Assembly (NCBI RefSeq): GCF_006538165.1
Contig: NZ_BDLU01000037.1
Span: 1-64,000, forward strand
Direction of reading: 5' to 3'
DNA: 64,000 nucleotides
Origin: Komagataeibacter diospyri
GTDB lineage: Bacteria; Pseudomonadota; Alphaproteobacteria; Acetobacterales; Acetobacteraceae
This document shows, piece after piece, positions 45,427 through 54,919 of the stretch. The position numbers were made by a program, and so were the translations under genes. The first letter of the stretch is position 1; every line of letters starts with the position of its first letter. The notes beneath the pieces were generated by a model, which worked only from the letters and a program-made list of their open reading frames with translations, made no database searches and was not told the DNA's origin.

Positions 45427-46409
45427 ATGCGCTGCAGAACCCCATCCACGTAACCCCGCGCCATTTCCTTGACCTGCGTGACCTTGACGCTGCCACCCTG
45501 CGCGCGATCCTGGATGTCGCGGCCGGGATCAAGCGCATGCAGCGCCATCGCGCCCGCCCGCTGCACCCGGCCCTGCCGGTACATGGACGCGCGCTTGGCC
45601 TTATGCTGTCCAAACCGTCCACGCGTACCCGCGTCTCGTTCGAAGTGGGAATGCAGCAGCTGGGCGGAAACGTGATCCTGCTGTCGCCGGCCGACATGCA
45701 GCTGGGCCGGGGGGAAAGCATTGCCGATACCGCCCGCGTGCTGTCGCGTTTTGTTGACGCCATCGTGCTGCGCACCGGCAGGACGGAAAACCTGCGCGAG
45801 CTTGCGCGGTGGAGCAGCGTTCCCGTCATCAACGGCCTGACGCCGGATTCGCATCCGGTGCAGATCATGGCCGACATCATGACGTTCGAGGAACATCGCG
45901 GCCCGATCCGGGGACGCACGCTGGCATGGGTGGGCGATGGCAACAACGTCGCCACATCCTTCATCGAGGCGGCGGCCCTGTTCGGCTTCCACCTGCGTCT
46001 GGCAACCCCCGCGACGCATGCGCCGTCAGGTGCTGCCGTGGCGTGGGCGCGCGAACATGGGGCGCAGATTACAGTCACAACCGACCCCCTGGCGGCGGTC
46101 AGGGGGGCAGATGCGGTCATTACCGATACATGGGTCAGCATGTCCGACAAGGAATCGGCACAGCGCATCAGCGCGTTCGAGCCATACCGTGTCGATGCAG
46201 CCTTAATGGCGCATGCGGCACCCGATGCCCTTTTCCTGCACTGCCTGCCTGCCCATATCGGGGAAGAGGTGACGGAAGACGTGTTCGAAGGCCCGCATTC
46301 CGTCGTGTTCGATGAGGCCGAAAATCGCCTGCATGCGCAGAAGGGCATCCTTGTCTGGGCGCTGTGTGGCGAAGACTGGCAGCAATATGGAAAGGAACCC
46401 ACGGCATGA
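45423..46409 (+). CDS. argF: ornithine carbamoyltransferase
   Basis: ArgF converts ornithine and carbamoyl phosphate to citrulline. The 328-residue protein has the carbamoyl-phosphate loop STRTR (66-70) and the ornithine-binding FLHCLPAHIGEEV near residue 265. The start at 45423 overlaps the argD stop as ATGA. The next small gene overlaps its end by 4 nt. Confidence 0.96.
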   Translation: MNALQNPIHVTPRHFLDLRDLDAATLRAILDVAAGIKRMQRHRARPLHPALPVHGRALGLMLSKPSTRTRVSFEVGMQQLGGNVILLSPADMQLGRGESIADTARVLSRFVDAIVLRTGRTENLRELARWSSVPVINGLTPDSHPVQIMADIMTFEEHRGPIRGRTLAWVGDGNNVATSFIEAAALFGFHLRLATPATHAPSGAAVAWAREHGAQITVTTDPLAAVRGADAVITDTWVSMSDKESAQRISAFEPYRVDAALMAHAAPDALFLHCLPAHIGEEVTEDVFEGPHSVVFDEAENRLHAQKGILVWALCGEDWQQYGKEPTA

Positions 46410-46726
46410 CCGGACCGGCCGAACAGCCCGCCCTGCCCTCCGCTACCGAAGATACGCCGGAAGTCCCCGGCTGGGCGGAAAAAAGCGTGCGCGACATCTT
46501 TGCCGCCCTGCCCACCCGTGACACCCGCATTGATGCGGTGCGTGATGCCTATCTGGACTGCATTGCCGGCGCTGGCCGCACGGAAGACCTGGATATGGAG
46601 CATGACCGCTGCCGCCTGCGCGCCATGACCGCGCTGGAAACGGACGGCCTGCTGCCTGCGGGCCAGCTGAAAGACCTCGACCAGCGCCTCGCCGCGCTGG
46701 AGGCGGACATTACCGCCAATCTCTGA
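46406..46726 (+). CDS. small conserved-context protein in the argD-argF-hslO run
   Basis: This 106-residue acidic protein has no membrane segment or signal. Its middle is helical (AEKSVRDIFAALPTRDTRIDAVRDAYLDCI) and its end reads LKDLDQRLAALEADI, coiled-coil-like. I do not recognise the family. It starts within the argF stop (ATGA) and hslO starts 31 nt later, so it appears to be a genuine operon member. Confidence 0.75.
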   Translation: MTGPAEQPALPSATEDTPEVPGWAEKSVRDIFAALPTRDTRIDAVRDAYLDCIAGAGRTEDLDMEHDRCRLRAMTALETDGLLPAGQLKDLDQRLAALEADITANL

Positions 46727-46757
46727 TGACCCACGCCCCCCGGCAACGGGGTGCGTG

Positions 46758-47738
46758 ATGCTGCGGGTTTCTGCCATGACTGCCAATCATTCCTCCCCCG
46801 CCTTTCTCGACGCCAGCCGTCCTGACACGCCCGATCTGGTCGTGCCGCAGGGTGTGGTGCCATTCTATCTGGACCACCGACCGGTGCGCGGTCGCCTTGT
46901 CCGCCCCGGCGTGCTGACCGACACGCTGCTGACCCGCCATGACAATCCCGACGCCGTGCTGCGGCTGGCGGGGGAAGCGCTGGCGCTGGTCGCGGCCCTT
47001 GCGTCGTCCCTGAAGTTCAAGGGATCATTTTCCCTGCAGGCCAAGGGCGATGGCCCGGTCAGCCTGCTGCTGGCCGACTGCACCGATTCCGGCGCGCTGC
47101 GTTTCCATGCCCGTTCGGATGATGAACAGGTGGCCGAACTGCTGAAAACCATCCCCGACCCGACCGCAAGCCAGCTGCTGGGCAAGGGCTACATTGCGTT
47201 CAGCGTCGATCAGGGGCCAGACACCGACATCCATCAGGGTATTGTCGAGATGAATGGTGAAAGCCTGTCGGAAATGGCCGCGCATTACTTCGCCACCAGT
47301 GAACAGCATGCCTGCTGGGTCAGGCTGTTCTGTGAAAAGACGCCCGCTGGCTGGCGCTCGGGTGCGCTGGTGATGGAAAAGATCGCCATGGATGGCGGCG
47401 TGGACAACGACATCACGACCGAAGAAGGTGATGATGCATGGGAAACCGCCGTCACCCTGGCCACGACGCTGACGGCGCGTGAGGTGCTGGATGACAACCT
47501 GTCATCGGGGGACCTGCTGTACCGCCTGTTTCATGCCGAAGGACTGATCCCGGGACAGCCGCGCGCGCTGGCGTTTGGCTGCCGCTGTTCGCGTGCCCGC
47601 CTGTCGGGTATTCTGGAGACCTTCCCGCTGGATGACCTGGACCATATGGCACAGGACGGCACGATCACCATGAACTGTTCGTTCTGCAACCACAGCTTCC
47701 ACTTCCAGCGTGATGAGATCGGCGGCCAGGCGGCCTGA
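46758..47738 (+). CDS. hslO: redox-regulated chaperone Hsp33
   Basis: Hsp33 is a cytosolic holdase activated by oxidation and unfolding. The 326-residue protein has the N-terminal substrate-binding core (GRLVRPGVLTD, LKFKGSFSLQAKGDGPVSLLLADCT) and the C-terminal zinc switch with a CRC pair (FGCRCSR) and CSFC. The start is uncertain: GTG 46755, ATG 46758 and ATG 46776 are all in frame. Confidence 0.94.
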   Translation: MLRVSAMTANHSSPAFLDASRPDTPDLVVPQGVVPFYLDHRPVRGRLVRPGVLTDTLLTRHDNPDAVLRLAGEALALVAALASSLKFKGSFSLQAKGDGPVSLLLADCTDSGALRFHARSDDEQVAELLKTIPDPTASQLLGKGYIAFSVDQGPDTDIHQGIVEMNGESLSEMAAHYFATSEQHACWVRLFCEKTPAGWRSGALVMEKIAMDGGVDNDITTEEGDDAWETAVTLATTLTAREVLDDNLSSGDLLYRLFHAEGLIPGQPRALAFGCRCSRARLSGILETFPLDDLDHMAQDGTITMNCSFCNHSFHFQRDEIGGQAA

Positions 47739-47834
47739 CGCTGCCCTGCCCCTGTTCCACCAGCGCGTAACGTGGCACGCTTGCCAGCCTGACCTACTGC
47801 GCTGCCAGCGCCTGCCGTTACCGGGATATAATCC

Positions 47835-48764
47835 ATGCGACCGAACCGTTCGCCGCTTTTCGCCCCTGCCCTGCACCGCAGCCTGCGCATGGCGCTTGTG
47901 GCCAGCCTGCCGTTCCTGACGCTGCCGCTGTGCGGTCCTGCCTACAGCCGCAGCCATCATAATGACGCCCCCACCACGTTCGAGGGACCGCAATATGGCG
48001 ATGCCCAGCCGCTGAACCTGAATGTGGCGTCCATCTCGATCGTGGACCGGGGGCAGCCGGGGCTGGTACCGGGCGACCTGTCAGGCCGTGCGCCCAATCC
48101 GCCTGACCAGCTTCTCAAGCAGATGGCACATGACCGGCTGATTGCCGCCGGTAGCGGGGGCGAGGGTGTGTTCACCATCGACCGGGCCTCCATCCTGCAT
48201 GAACCCGGCGGCATACTGGACGGGCAACTGAACGTGCATCTGGACGTGACTTCGGCCGATGGCCGCCGGACGGGCTATGCCGTAGCCCAGGTAACCCGGT
48301 CCTATGACCCGAAGCGCAAGCACGGTAACAGCGACACGCCGGAAAACCTGAACACGCTCACCAACATGATGCTGGTGGACATGAACAAAGAGCTGGAGAA
48401 CCAGATCCGCAACAATCTGGGCAACTGGCTGGTCACCGGACAGGGACAGGTGCCCGGCGGCATCGTCGCACAGCCTCTGGATGGAACCGAAGAGTCTCAG
48501 CCCGCCCCGACCACACAGGCCACCCCCACCACCCCGGACACCAGCACAATGACCATTGGCGGCGGACCGACCGATCTTCCGGCCGCGGCACCTTCCACGT
48601 CCGCCCCGGCGCAGGCCACCCCCAAACCCGCGAATGAGGGACCGGACGCCATCTTCCCCACCGGCTATCCATCCGATGACGGAGACAGCGCGACACCGGC
48701 GGCCAAGCCGCAATTGCGTTCCCCTCCACCGGGGAACCTGACGCTGCCGGGCAGCACCGACTGA
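47835..48764 (+). CDS. secreted protein of unknown function with Pro/Thr-rich tail
   Basis: This 309-residue protein starts with a basic N-terminus and hydrophobic segment typical of a signal peptide (about 17-38, cleavage near AYS). A folded domain (about 55-195) reads as beta-strands plus helices (LNLNVASISIVD, PPDQLLKQMAHDRL, LNVHLDVTSADGRRTGYAVAQVTRS). The last 100 residues are low-complexity Pro/Thr/Ser/Ala. No named family was recognised. It may be periplasmic or cell-wall associated. A repeat element follows. Confidence 0.75.
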   Translation: MRPNRSPLFAPALHRSLRMALVASLPFLTLPLCGPAYSRSHHNDAPTTFEGPQYGDAQPLNLNVASISIVDRGQPGLVPGDLSGRAPNPPDQLLKQMAHDRLIAAGSGGEGVFTIDRASILHEPGGILDGQLNVHLDVTSADGRRTGYAVAQVTRSYDPKRKHGNSDTPENLNTLTNMMLVDMNKELENQIRNNLGNWLVTGQGQVPGGIVAQPLDGTEESQPAPTTQATPTTPDTSTMTIGGGPTDLPAAAPSTSAPAQATPKPANEGPDAIFPTGYPSDDGDSATPAAKPQLRSPPPGNLTLPGSTD

Positions 48765-48778
48765 TCTTTCCATTCCCA

Positions 48779-48858
48779 GTTTTTGGTACCGCCTTTTTTT
48801 TTCAAAAAGGCGGTATTCTTCCGGAGCTTTTTGAAAAAAGCTTCACCAGAAACCTTTA
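48779..48858 (-). repeat. two-hairpin intergenic repeat, full copy in reverse orientation
   Basis: Read on the plus strand, hairpin two comes first: ACCGCCTTTTT (48788-48798) with AAAAAGGCGGT (48804-48814). Hairpin one follows: GGAGCTTTTT (48823-48832) with AAAAAGCTTC (48835-48844), and then ACCAGAAACCTTTA. It lies between two converging genes, ending 4 nt before the dsbD stop. Confidence 0.85.
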
Positions 48859-48861
48859 TGC

Positions 48862-51021
48862 TTATTTCTCTTCCGGCGCGGTCATACGAATGACAAGGCC
48901 GGGTGTCAGGATTTCAGGCAGGATCACCTCCGGCCCGTGGGCTGGATAATAAATGTAAAACGGTACACCATCGCGTCCATGCTCATGCAGGAAGGCGGTA
49001 ATAGCCGCATCCCGCAGGGTCCAGTCGCCTTTCATGTAAACGATCCCGCGCCGGGCAAAGGCATCCTGCACCGCATGGGTGGACAGGGCCACGCGTTCAT
49101 TGACCAGACATGAAATGCACCATGCCGCCGTCATGTCCACGAATACCGGACGGCCCTGCCGACGCAGTTCCGCCAGGCGGGTGGGGGAAAAGGCGGAACT
49201 GCCATCCGTCACCCGGTCGGTCCCCCGGCTGCGGTCATGCACGCTGGCGGGTGGCAGCACACCGCCCCCCACGAACGCCACCAGCAGCAGAAGGATCGCC
49301 ATGGCACGATACAGCCCCGCGCGGCCTTCCATGGCATCACGCAGGTCCATCATGCTGGCACGGCGCAGGCACCAGCACCCCACCAGCACCAGAACCAGCC
49401 CTGCGGCCAGCAGGCCCAGCGCATCCATGCCACCTTCCAGCTTCGCCACCCATGCCAGCCACACGCATGTGCCCAGCACCGGCAGGGCCAGCAGGTTGCG
49501 CACGGTTTCCATCCACCGCCCCGGCTGTGGCAGCCAGCCCAGAAGCCCCGGCATGCACGCCAGCAACAGGTAAGGGGCCGCAAGCCCGCACCCAAGGGAC
49601 ACGAAAACCAGCAGCCCCACCACCGGCGGTGCCGCCAGCGCACCCGCCACCGCCGCCCCCATGAACGGCGCGGTACAGGGCGAAGCGAGGACAACCGCCA
49701 GCACTCCGGTCAGGAAATCCCCCGCATGTGCAGGCAACCCATTCCCCAGTCCCATGAGTCGCAGGCCGATGGTAAAGAAACCCAGCAGGTTCAGGGCGAC
49801 GGCAAACAGCAGCAGGCAGATCGCGATGACAAAGCCGGTGGACTGGAACTGGAACCCCCATCCCGCCTGCTGGCCCGCCACGCGCAGGGCGGCAATCGCC
49901 CCCCCCAATACAACAAACGACCCGACCACCCCCGCCGCATAGGCCCCGGCCCCGGCAAGCGCCGCCCTGCGTTCGCCACGCGCCATGCGTTCCAGCGACA
50001 GTACCTTCATCGCCAGCACCGGAAACACGCAGGGCATGAGGTTCAGGATCATTCCCCCCACAAACGCCATACCCACCAACCAGCCGACATGCACGATCCC
50101 GTCGGGGGGGGGGGCTTCCACGGACGGCGACACGAGCGTGCGCACTTCGCCCACCACCGGCAGGACCGACAAACCGCGTTCCCGCCCCATGGGATCACGC
50201 AGCACCACGATACCGGACAGGGCCGCCCCGTCATGGAAGACCGGCCCCGGTTTCAGCACCAGTTGCACGACCCCGTCACGCACGGTGACAGCCTGCGGCG
50301 CGTCCTGATCGATCGCGCCCGCCACTTCGGGCATAAACCACGCATCCTTCACCGCATCCGGTGACAGTCCACGCCCGTCCAGTTGCAGGACACCAGCAGG
50401 CGAGACGCGGGCGGCAAAGGGCGACGGCACCGGCCTGTCAGCGGCAGCACGTGCGAAGGCCGCGGCCTCCGCCGAAGGGCGTACATCGCCGCGTGGCAGG
50501 GTCAGGGTAAAGCTGCCATTTTCCGGCACGCAGACTTCGGCGCAGACCAGCCACTCCGCCTTTGCACTGAGTGTGACCGGTCCATCCCCTGCCCCGGCCA
50601 CCGGGGACAGCATGACCGGCAGCAGCACATCGCCGGTATAGGCATAGGACGTCAGCGGCCCGTCATGCAGCACGCGTGGCGTGGGCCATTCAATGGTACC
50701 GGCCTGTCCTGTTGCCCCGCCTGTCGCCCGCACATCCAGCGTCGGCGCATCTCCCGCGTCACCGGGATTGAGCCAGTAGGTATGCCACCCCGGCGCAAGC
50801 CGCAGGCGCAGCCCCACATGCAGGGGCCTGCCGGGCATGTAAGTATCGTCATCCGTGACCAGGGTTACGGTGGCCCGGGGGGAAATCACGGCATCACTCT
50901 GTGCGGCACGCGCCGTGGGCAGGATGCTCACCAGCAGGGACAGGATGGACACAAGCCACAGAAAGGGCACGGACAGTACTCCGCAAGAACCGGGTAAAGG
51001 AAAAACGCACCGGTGTACCAT
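48862..51021 (-). CDS. DsbD/ScsB-type thiol-disulfide transmembrane reductase
   Basis: This 719-residue protein should carry reducing power from cytoplasmic thioredoxin to the periplasm. It has a signal peptide (about 18-39) and an N-terminal periplasmic domain with Cys160/Cys164 (WLVCAEVCVPENG). A membrane domain of about eight helices has a cysteine in each half (LNLMPCVFPVLAMK, LASPCTAPFMG). The C-terminal thioredoxin domain has WCISC (Cys635, Cys638). The large N-terminal domain is of the ScsB type rather than E. coli DsbD. A run of 11 C lies in the coding strand near residue 303. Confidence 0.9.
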   Translation of the reverse strand: MVHRCVFPLPGSCGVLSVPFLWLVSILSLLVSILPTARAAQSDAVISPRATVTLVTDDDTYMPGRPLHVGLRLRLAPGWHTYWLNPGDAGDAPTLDVRATGGATGQAGTIEWPTPRVLHDGPLTSYAYTGDVLLPVMLSPVAGAGDGPVTLSAKAEWLVCAEVCVPENGSFTLTLPRGDVRPSAEAAAFARAAADRPVPSPFAARVSPAGVLQLDGRGLSPDAVKDAWFMPEVAGAIDQDAPQAVTVRDGVVQLVLKPGPVFHDGAALSGIVVLRDPMGRERGLSVLPVVGEVRTLVSPSVEAPPPDGIVHVGWLVGMAFVGGMILNLMPCVFPVLAMKVLSLERMARGERRAALAGAGAYAAGVVGSFVVLGGAIAALRVAGQQAGWGFQFQSTGFVIAICLLLFAVALNLLGFFTIGLRLMGLGNGLPAHAGDFLTGVLAVVLASPCTAPFMGAAVAGALAAPPVVGLLVFVSLGCGLAAPYLLLACMPGLLGWLPQPGRWMETVRNLLALPVLGTCVWLAWVAKLEGGMDALGLLAAGLVLVLVGCWCLRRASMMDLRDAMEGRAGLYRAMAILLLLVAFVGGGVLPPASVHDRSRGTDRVTDGSSAFSPTRLAELRRQGRPVFVDMTAAWCISCLVNERVALSTHAVQDAFARRGIVYMKGDWTLRDAAITAFLHEHGRDGVPFYIYYPAHGPEVILPEILTPGLVIRMTAPEEK
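50104..50114 (-). repeat. 11-nt homopolymer tract inside dsbD
   Basis: Eleven G on the plus strand (11 C in the coding strand) encode part of an Ala-Pro-Pro-Pro stretch. A change of one unit would shift the frame before the membrane domain. Confidence 0.85.
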
Positions 51022-51067
51022 GCCAAGGATTGCCCCACCACCATGCCGGACGCCATAAGATCAGGAT

Positions 51068-53626
51068 ATGGCCTTAGACCCCACCTTGCAAAACCGTCTC
51101 AACACCCTTCTGTCCGAAAACGGCAACGCACTGCCTGTCGCCGCAGCCCTGCCACCGCTGCAGGCCGCGCTGGCGCGCACGTCCAACGCCGTTCTGGTCG
51201 CACCACCGGGTGCGGGCAAGACCACGCTGGTTCCGCTTGCGCTGCTGGATGCCCCGTGGCGGGGGGACGGGCGGATCGTGATGCTGGAGCCACGCAGGCT
51301 GGCCACCCGTGCGGCCGCCACGCGCATGTCGGAGCTTATGGATGAACAGCCGGGCGGTCTGGTGGGCTACCGCACCCGGCTGGATGGTGCGACGTCGGAA
51401 CGCACGCGCATAGAGGTCATTACCGAAGGTCTGCTTGTGCGCCGCCTGCTGTCCGATCCCACACTGGATGGGGTGGCATGCGTCATTTTTGACGAAATCC
51501 ACGAACGTTCGGTTGATGCGGACGCAGCCCTCGCCTTCTGCCTGGACCTGCAACGCAGCCTGCGGCCCGAGCTAAGGCTGGTCGCCATGTCCGCCACCAT
51601 GGATGGCGCGGCGCTGGCGCAGCGCATGAATGCCGAACTGGTGGAAAGCGAAGGCCGGATGTTTCCGGTGGAAATCCGCCACGCCACCCGCGACCTTGTC
51701 CACCGCCGCGACCTGCCTGACGCGATGGCCGCCGCCATTCGCACCGCCATCACACAGGCCCCCGGCGATGTGCTGGCCTTCCTGCCCGGTGTGGCCGAAA
51801 TCCACCGCACACGTGGCCTGCTGGACGGAATCGCGGCGGATATCCTGCCATTATATGGTGAACTCCCCCCCGCCGAGCAGGATCGCGCCCTTACCCCCCG
51901 CCCCGACGGGCGCAGGCGGGTGATCCTGTCCACCTCCATTGCCGAAACCTCCCTGACCGTGCCGGGCGTGCGCATTGTGGTGGATGGGGGGTTCCGCCGC
52001 GTACCCCGGCTGGATGTGGGCACGGGGCTTACGCGACTCGATACGGTGCGGATTTCGCGGGCTGCGGCCAGCCAGCGCGCGGGCCGCGCGGGACGTGTCG
52101 CCCCCGGTGTCGCCATACGGCTGTGGACGGAAATGACCACCCGCGCCATGCCACCCCATGATCAGCCCGAAATGATGGAGGCCGAACTGACCGGCCTGCG
52201 GCTGGATGCGGCGGCATGGCAGGATGCGATGGGCACGGCGCCCGCCGACCTGCCCTTTCCCGACACGCCCCCCAATGGCGCGTTCGAGGCCGGGCGCAGC
52301 CTGCTGCAGGCGCTGGGCGCGCTGGATGATGATGCCCGGATCACGCGGGAGGGCACGCGCATGGCCGTCCTTGGCGCCCATCCCCGCCTTGCCGCCATGA
52401 TGCTGACCGCGCGCACGCCTGCCGAGCGCGCCATGGCCGCCGATATCGCCGCCCTGCTGGAGGAACGCGACCCGCTACGTCCCCGTCGCCCCGCCGGTGG
52501 CAGCCGGGGCGCGCCACCCGTGGCCCCTGCGGATATCCGCCTGCGTCTGGATCTGCTGGCCGGTGGCGACCATCCCGATGCAGACCGCGCGGCGCTGTCG
52601 CGCATCCGCCATGCCGCCCGGCAGTATCGCAGGCGGCTGGGGCTGGGACGTGACATTCCCGCAAGTGGTGACCCCGCCGCCCTGATTGCCGCAGCCTTCC
52701 CCGACCGGGTGGCGCAGTCCCGTGGGGATGCAGGGTCTTTCCGCCTTGCTGGCGGTGGCAGCGCACGCCTGTCCAAGACGGATGAACTGGCGCGATGTTC
52801 CCTGCTGGCGGTGGCGGGAATGCATGTGCGCAAGGCCGCCGAGATCTGTCTTGCCGTCCCGCTGGACCGTGATGCGCTGCCTGCCAGCCTGCTGGCGCGG
52901 GCACGTGAACAGGTTGAAACCACGCTGGATACGACAACGGGCAACGTGCTGGCGCGGCGCAGGCTGCGCCTGGGCAACCTTGTGCTGCGTGACCGCACCG
53001 TGACCGCAGGTGCCGATGAAGTCCGTGCGCTGTTATGCGCGCAGGCGGCGCAGAACCTGGCCGCGACATTTACATGGGGCGACGCCTGCCGGCAGTTGCA
53101 GGCCCGCGTGGAACTGGCACGCACCCGTCTGGACCGTCCGGACCTGCCCGACCTGTCGGATGAGGCGCTGGCCCAGGCAACAGAAAGCTGGCTGGCCCCA
53201 TGGCTTGCGGGGGTGAACCGCCTGTCGGCGCTGGCGGAAATGGACCTGCTGGGCATGCTGCGCGCCACGATGGACCATGCCACGCTGAAATGGCTGGATC
53301 GCATGCTGCCCACCCATCTGGACCTGCCGGGCGGGCGGGCCGCGATCGACTACCTGCAACCCGTGCCGGTGGCGGCGGCACGGGCGCAGACTTTCTATGG
53401 TGTGACACAGACACCCTGCATTGCCGGTGGCCGGGTGGACCTGCGTATCGCCCTGCTGTCGCCTGCGGGCAGGCCACAGGCCATCACCGCCGACCTGGCC
53501 GGATTCTGGGCCGGTTCATGGGCGGATATGCGCCGTGACATGCGCGGTCGTTATCCCCGCCATGACTGGCCTGAAAATCCCGCCACGACCAGTCCACCGC
53601 CGCCAGGACCACGGCGCACACCATAA
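51068..53626 (+). CDS. hrpB: ATP-dependent helicase HrpB
   Basis: HrpB is a DExH-box helicase of uncertain cellular role, probably acting on RNA. The 852-residue protein has Walker A GAGKT (48-52, VAPPGAGKTTLVPLAL), the DEIH box near residue 141 (VIFDEIHERS), and motifs SATMD, STSIAETSLT and QRAGRAGR. The HrpB-specific C-terminal domain is present. The length is typical for the family (about 820). It is divergent from dsbD with only 46 bp between starts. Confidence 0.94.
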   Translation: MALDPTLQNRLNTLLSENGNALPVAAALPPLQAALARTSNAVLVAPPGAGKTTLVPLALLDAPWRGDGRIVMLEPRRLATRAAATRMSELMDEQPGGLVGYRTRLDGATSERTRIEVITEGLLVRRLLSDPTLDGVACVIFDEIHERSVDADAALAFCLDLQRSLRPELRLVAMSATMDGAALAQRMNAELVESEGRMFPVEIRHATRDLVHRRDLPDAMAAAIRTAITQAPGDVLAFLPGVAEIHRTRGLLDGIAADILPLYGELPPAEQDRALTPRPDGRRRVILSTSIAETSLTVPGVRIVVDGGFRRVPRLDVGTGLTRLDTVRISRAAASQRAGRAGRVAPGVAIRLWTEMTTRAMPPHDQPEMMEAELTGLRLDAAAWQDAMGTAPADLPFPDTPPNGAFEAGRSLLQALGALDDDARITREGTRMAVLGAHPRLAAMMLTARTPAERAMAADIAALLEERDPLRPRRPAGGSRGAPPVAPADIRLRLDLLAGGDHPDADRAALSRIRHAARQYRRRLGLGRDIPASGDPAALIAAAFPDRVAQSRGDAGSFRLAGGGSARLSKTDELARCSLLAVAGMHVRKAAEICLAVPLDRDALPASLLARAREQVETTLDTTTGNVLARRRLRLGNLVLRDRTVTAGADEVRALLCAQAAQNLAATFTWGDACRQLQARVELARTRLDRPDLPDLSDEALAQATESWLAPWLAGVNRLSALAEMDLLGMLRATMDHATLKWLDRMLPTHLDLPGGRAAIDYLQPVPVAAARAQTFYGVTQTPCIAGGRVDLRIALLSPAGRPQAITADLAGFWAGSWADMRRDMRGRYPRHDWPENPATTSPPPPGPRRTP

Positions 53627-53725
53627 AACCGCATGCATTTACGTCGATGTTGTCATGCAGCCATGGCATTGCCGCTTTTTTCAGATAACATGGGGCATCA
53701 TGAACATTCCTTCGCCCCGCCCTGC

Positions 53726-54889
53726 ATGAAACGGATTGCCATGGTCTGTCGTCCGGCTTTCCGGCTGTTACCGATGCTGCTGCTGGGCCTGCCCGGACCG
53801 GGCGGAATGGCAACAGTGGCGTACGCCGGGGAGATTACGCCCTCACCCGCCGTGTCACCCAATCCTTCCCTGTTCGCACCACCCGTGCCGCCGGTGGTCT
53901 CGACCGGACCGCTGACCTTCGCCCCGCTGGTGCGCCAGGTGGGACCGGCCGTGGTCAATATCGCGGTGGCGCAGGACAGCCACACCACCACCGGCAGCCG
54001 CCAGCCCCTGCCCCCCAGCGTCAAGGGCACACCGTTTGAACACAAATTCCGCGAGCGCATGCGCGCACATGGGGAGGAAATGCTGGGGGCCGGCTCGGGC
54101 TTCCTGATCGACCCCGGGGGCGTGATCGTAACCAACGCGCATGTAGTGGGCGGGGCCGACCTGATTACCGTGTCACTGGCCGATGGCACGGAATTCCCCG
54201 CCCATCTGGTTGGCAGCGACGACCTGACGGATATCGCGGTCATCCAGATCCATGCACCCCATCCCATGCCCTTCGTGCCATGGGGGGACAGCCGTCTGGT
54301 CAATATCGGGGACTGGATCATGGCGGCAGGCAACCCGTTCGGGCTGGGGTCATCCGTTACCGCGGGCATCGTGTCTGCGCGCGGACGCGATATCGGCACC
54401 AGCCCGTTTGATGATTTCTTCCAGATCGACGCCCCGATCAATCCCGGCAATTCCGGCGGGCCGTCCTTCAACCTTGGCGGGCAGGTGGTGGCGGTAAATA
54501 CGGCCATTGTCTCCCCCACCGGCGGGTCGGTGGGTATCGGATTTGGCCTTCCGTCGGAAATCGTGGCACCTATTGTGGAAGAACTGCGCCGTAATGGCCA
54601 TATCGACCGGGGGTGGCTGGGTGTTACACTGACGGACGGAACGGGACATGACGGCGTGCAGATTGTCGGCATCGACCGGAATGGACCGGCCATGAAGGCG
54701 CACCTGCATATAGGGGATGTCATTACCGCCGTGAACGATGAACCGATCGATACGTCACGCATGCTGATCCGCTCGATCGCGGCAAAAAGACCCCAATCAA
54801 CCGTGGTGCTGCACATCCGCCGCCACCACGAGGCGTTAAGCCTGCCAGCCTGTGTCGGCCACCGCCCCGACGAGGACATGGAAGACTGA
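53726..54889 (+). CDS. HtrA/DegP-family periplasmic serine protease, one PDZ domain
   Basis: This 387-residue protein has a signal peptide (about 1-34) and a Pro-rich segment. The trypsin-like domain has an intact triad: His139 (TNAHVV), Asp169 (DLTDIAV) and Ser243 (GNSGGP). One PDZ domain ends the protein (GWLGVTL, GDVITAVND), so it is DegS/HhoA-like in plan rather than the two-PDZ DegP. It starts a five-gene run with a two-component system 30 bp downstream, which suggests envelope quality control. The frame is open to 53633. Confidence 0.9.
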   Translation: MKRIAMVCRPAFRLLPMLLLGLPGPGGMATVAYAGEITPSPAVSPNPSLFAPPVPPVVSTGPLTFAPLVRQVGPAVVNIAVAQDSHTTTGSRQPLPPSVKGTPFEHKFRERMRAHGEEMLGAGSGFLIDPGGVIVTNAHVVGGADLITVSLADGTEFPAHLVGSDDLTDIAVIQIHAPHPMPFVPWGDSRLVNIGDWIMAAGNPFGLGSSVTAGIVSARGRDIGTSPFDDFFQIDAPINPGNSGGPSFNLGGQVVAVNTAIVSPTGGSVGIGFGLPSEIVAPIVEELRRNGHIDRGWLGVTLTDGTGHDGVQIVGIDRNGPAMKAHLHIGDVITAVNDEPIDTSRMLIRSIAAKRPQSTVVLHIRRHHEALSLPACVGHRPDEDMED

Positions 54890-54919
54890 CTGATCCCGCC
54901 CCAAACGACGTGAGGCAAC

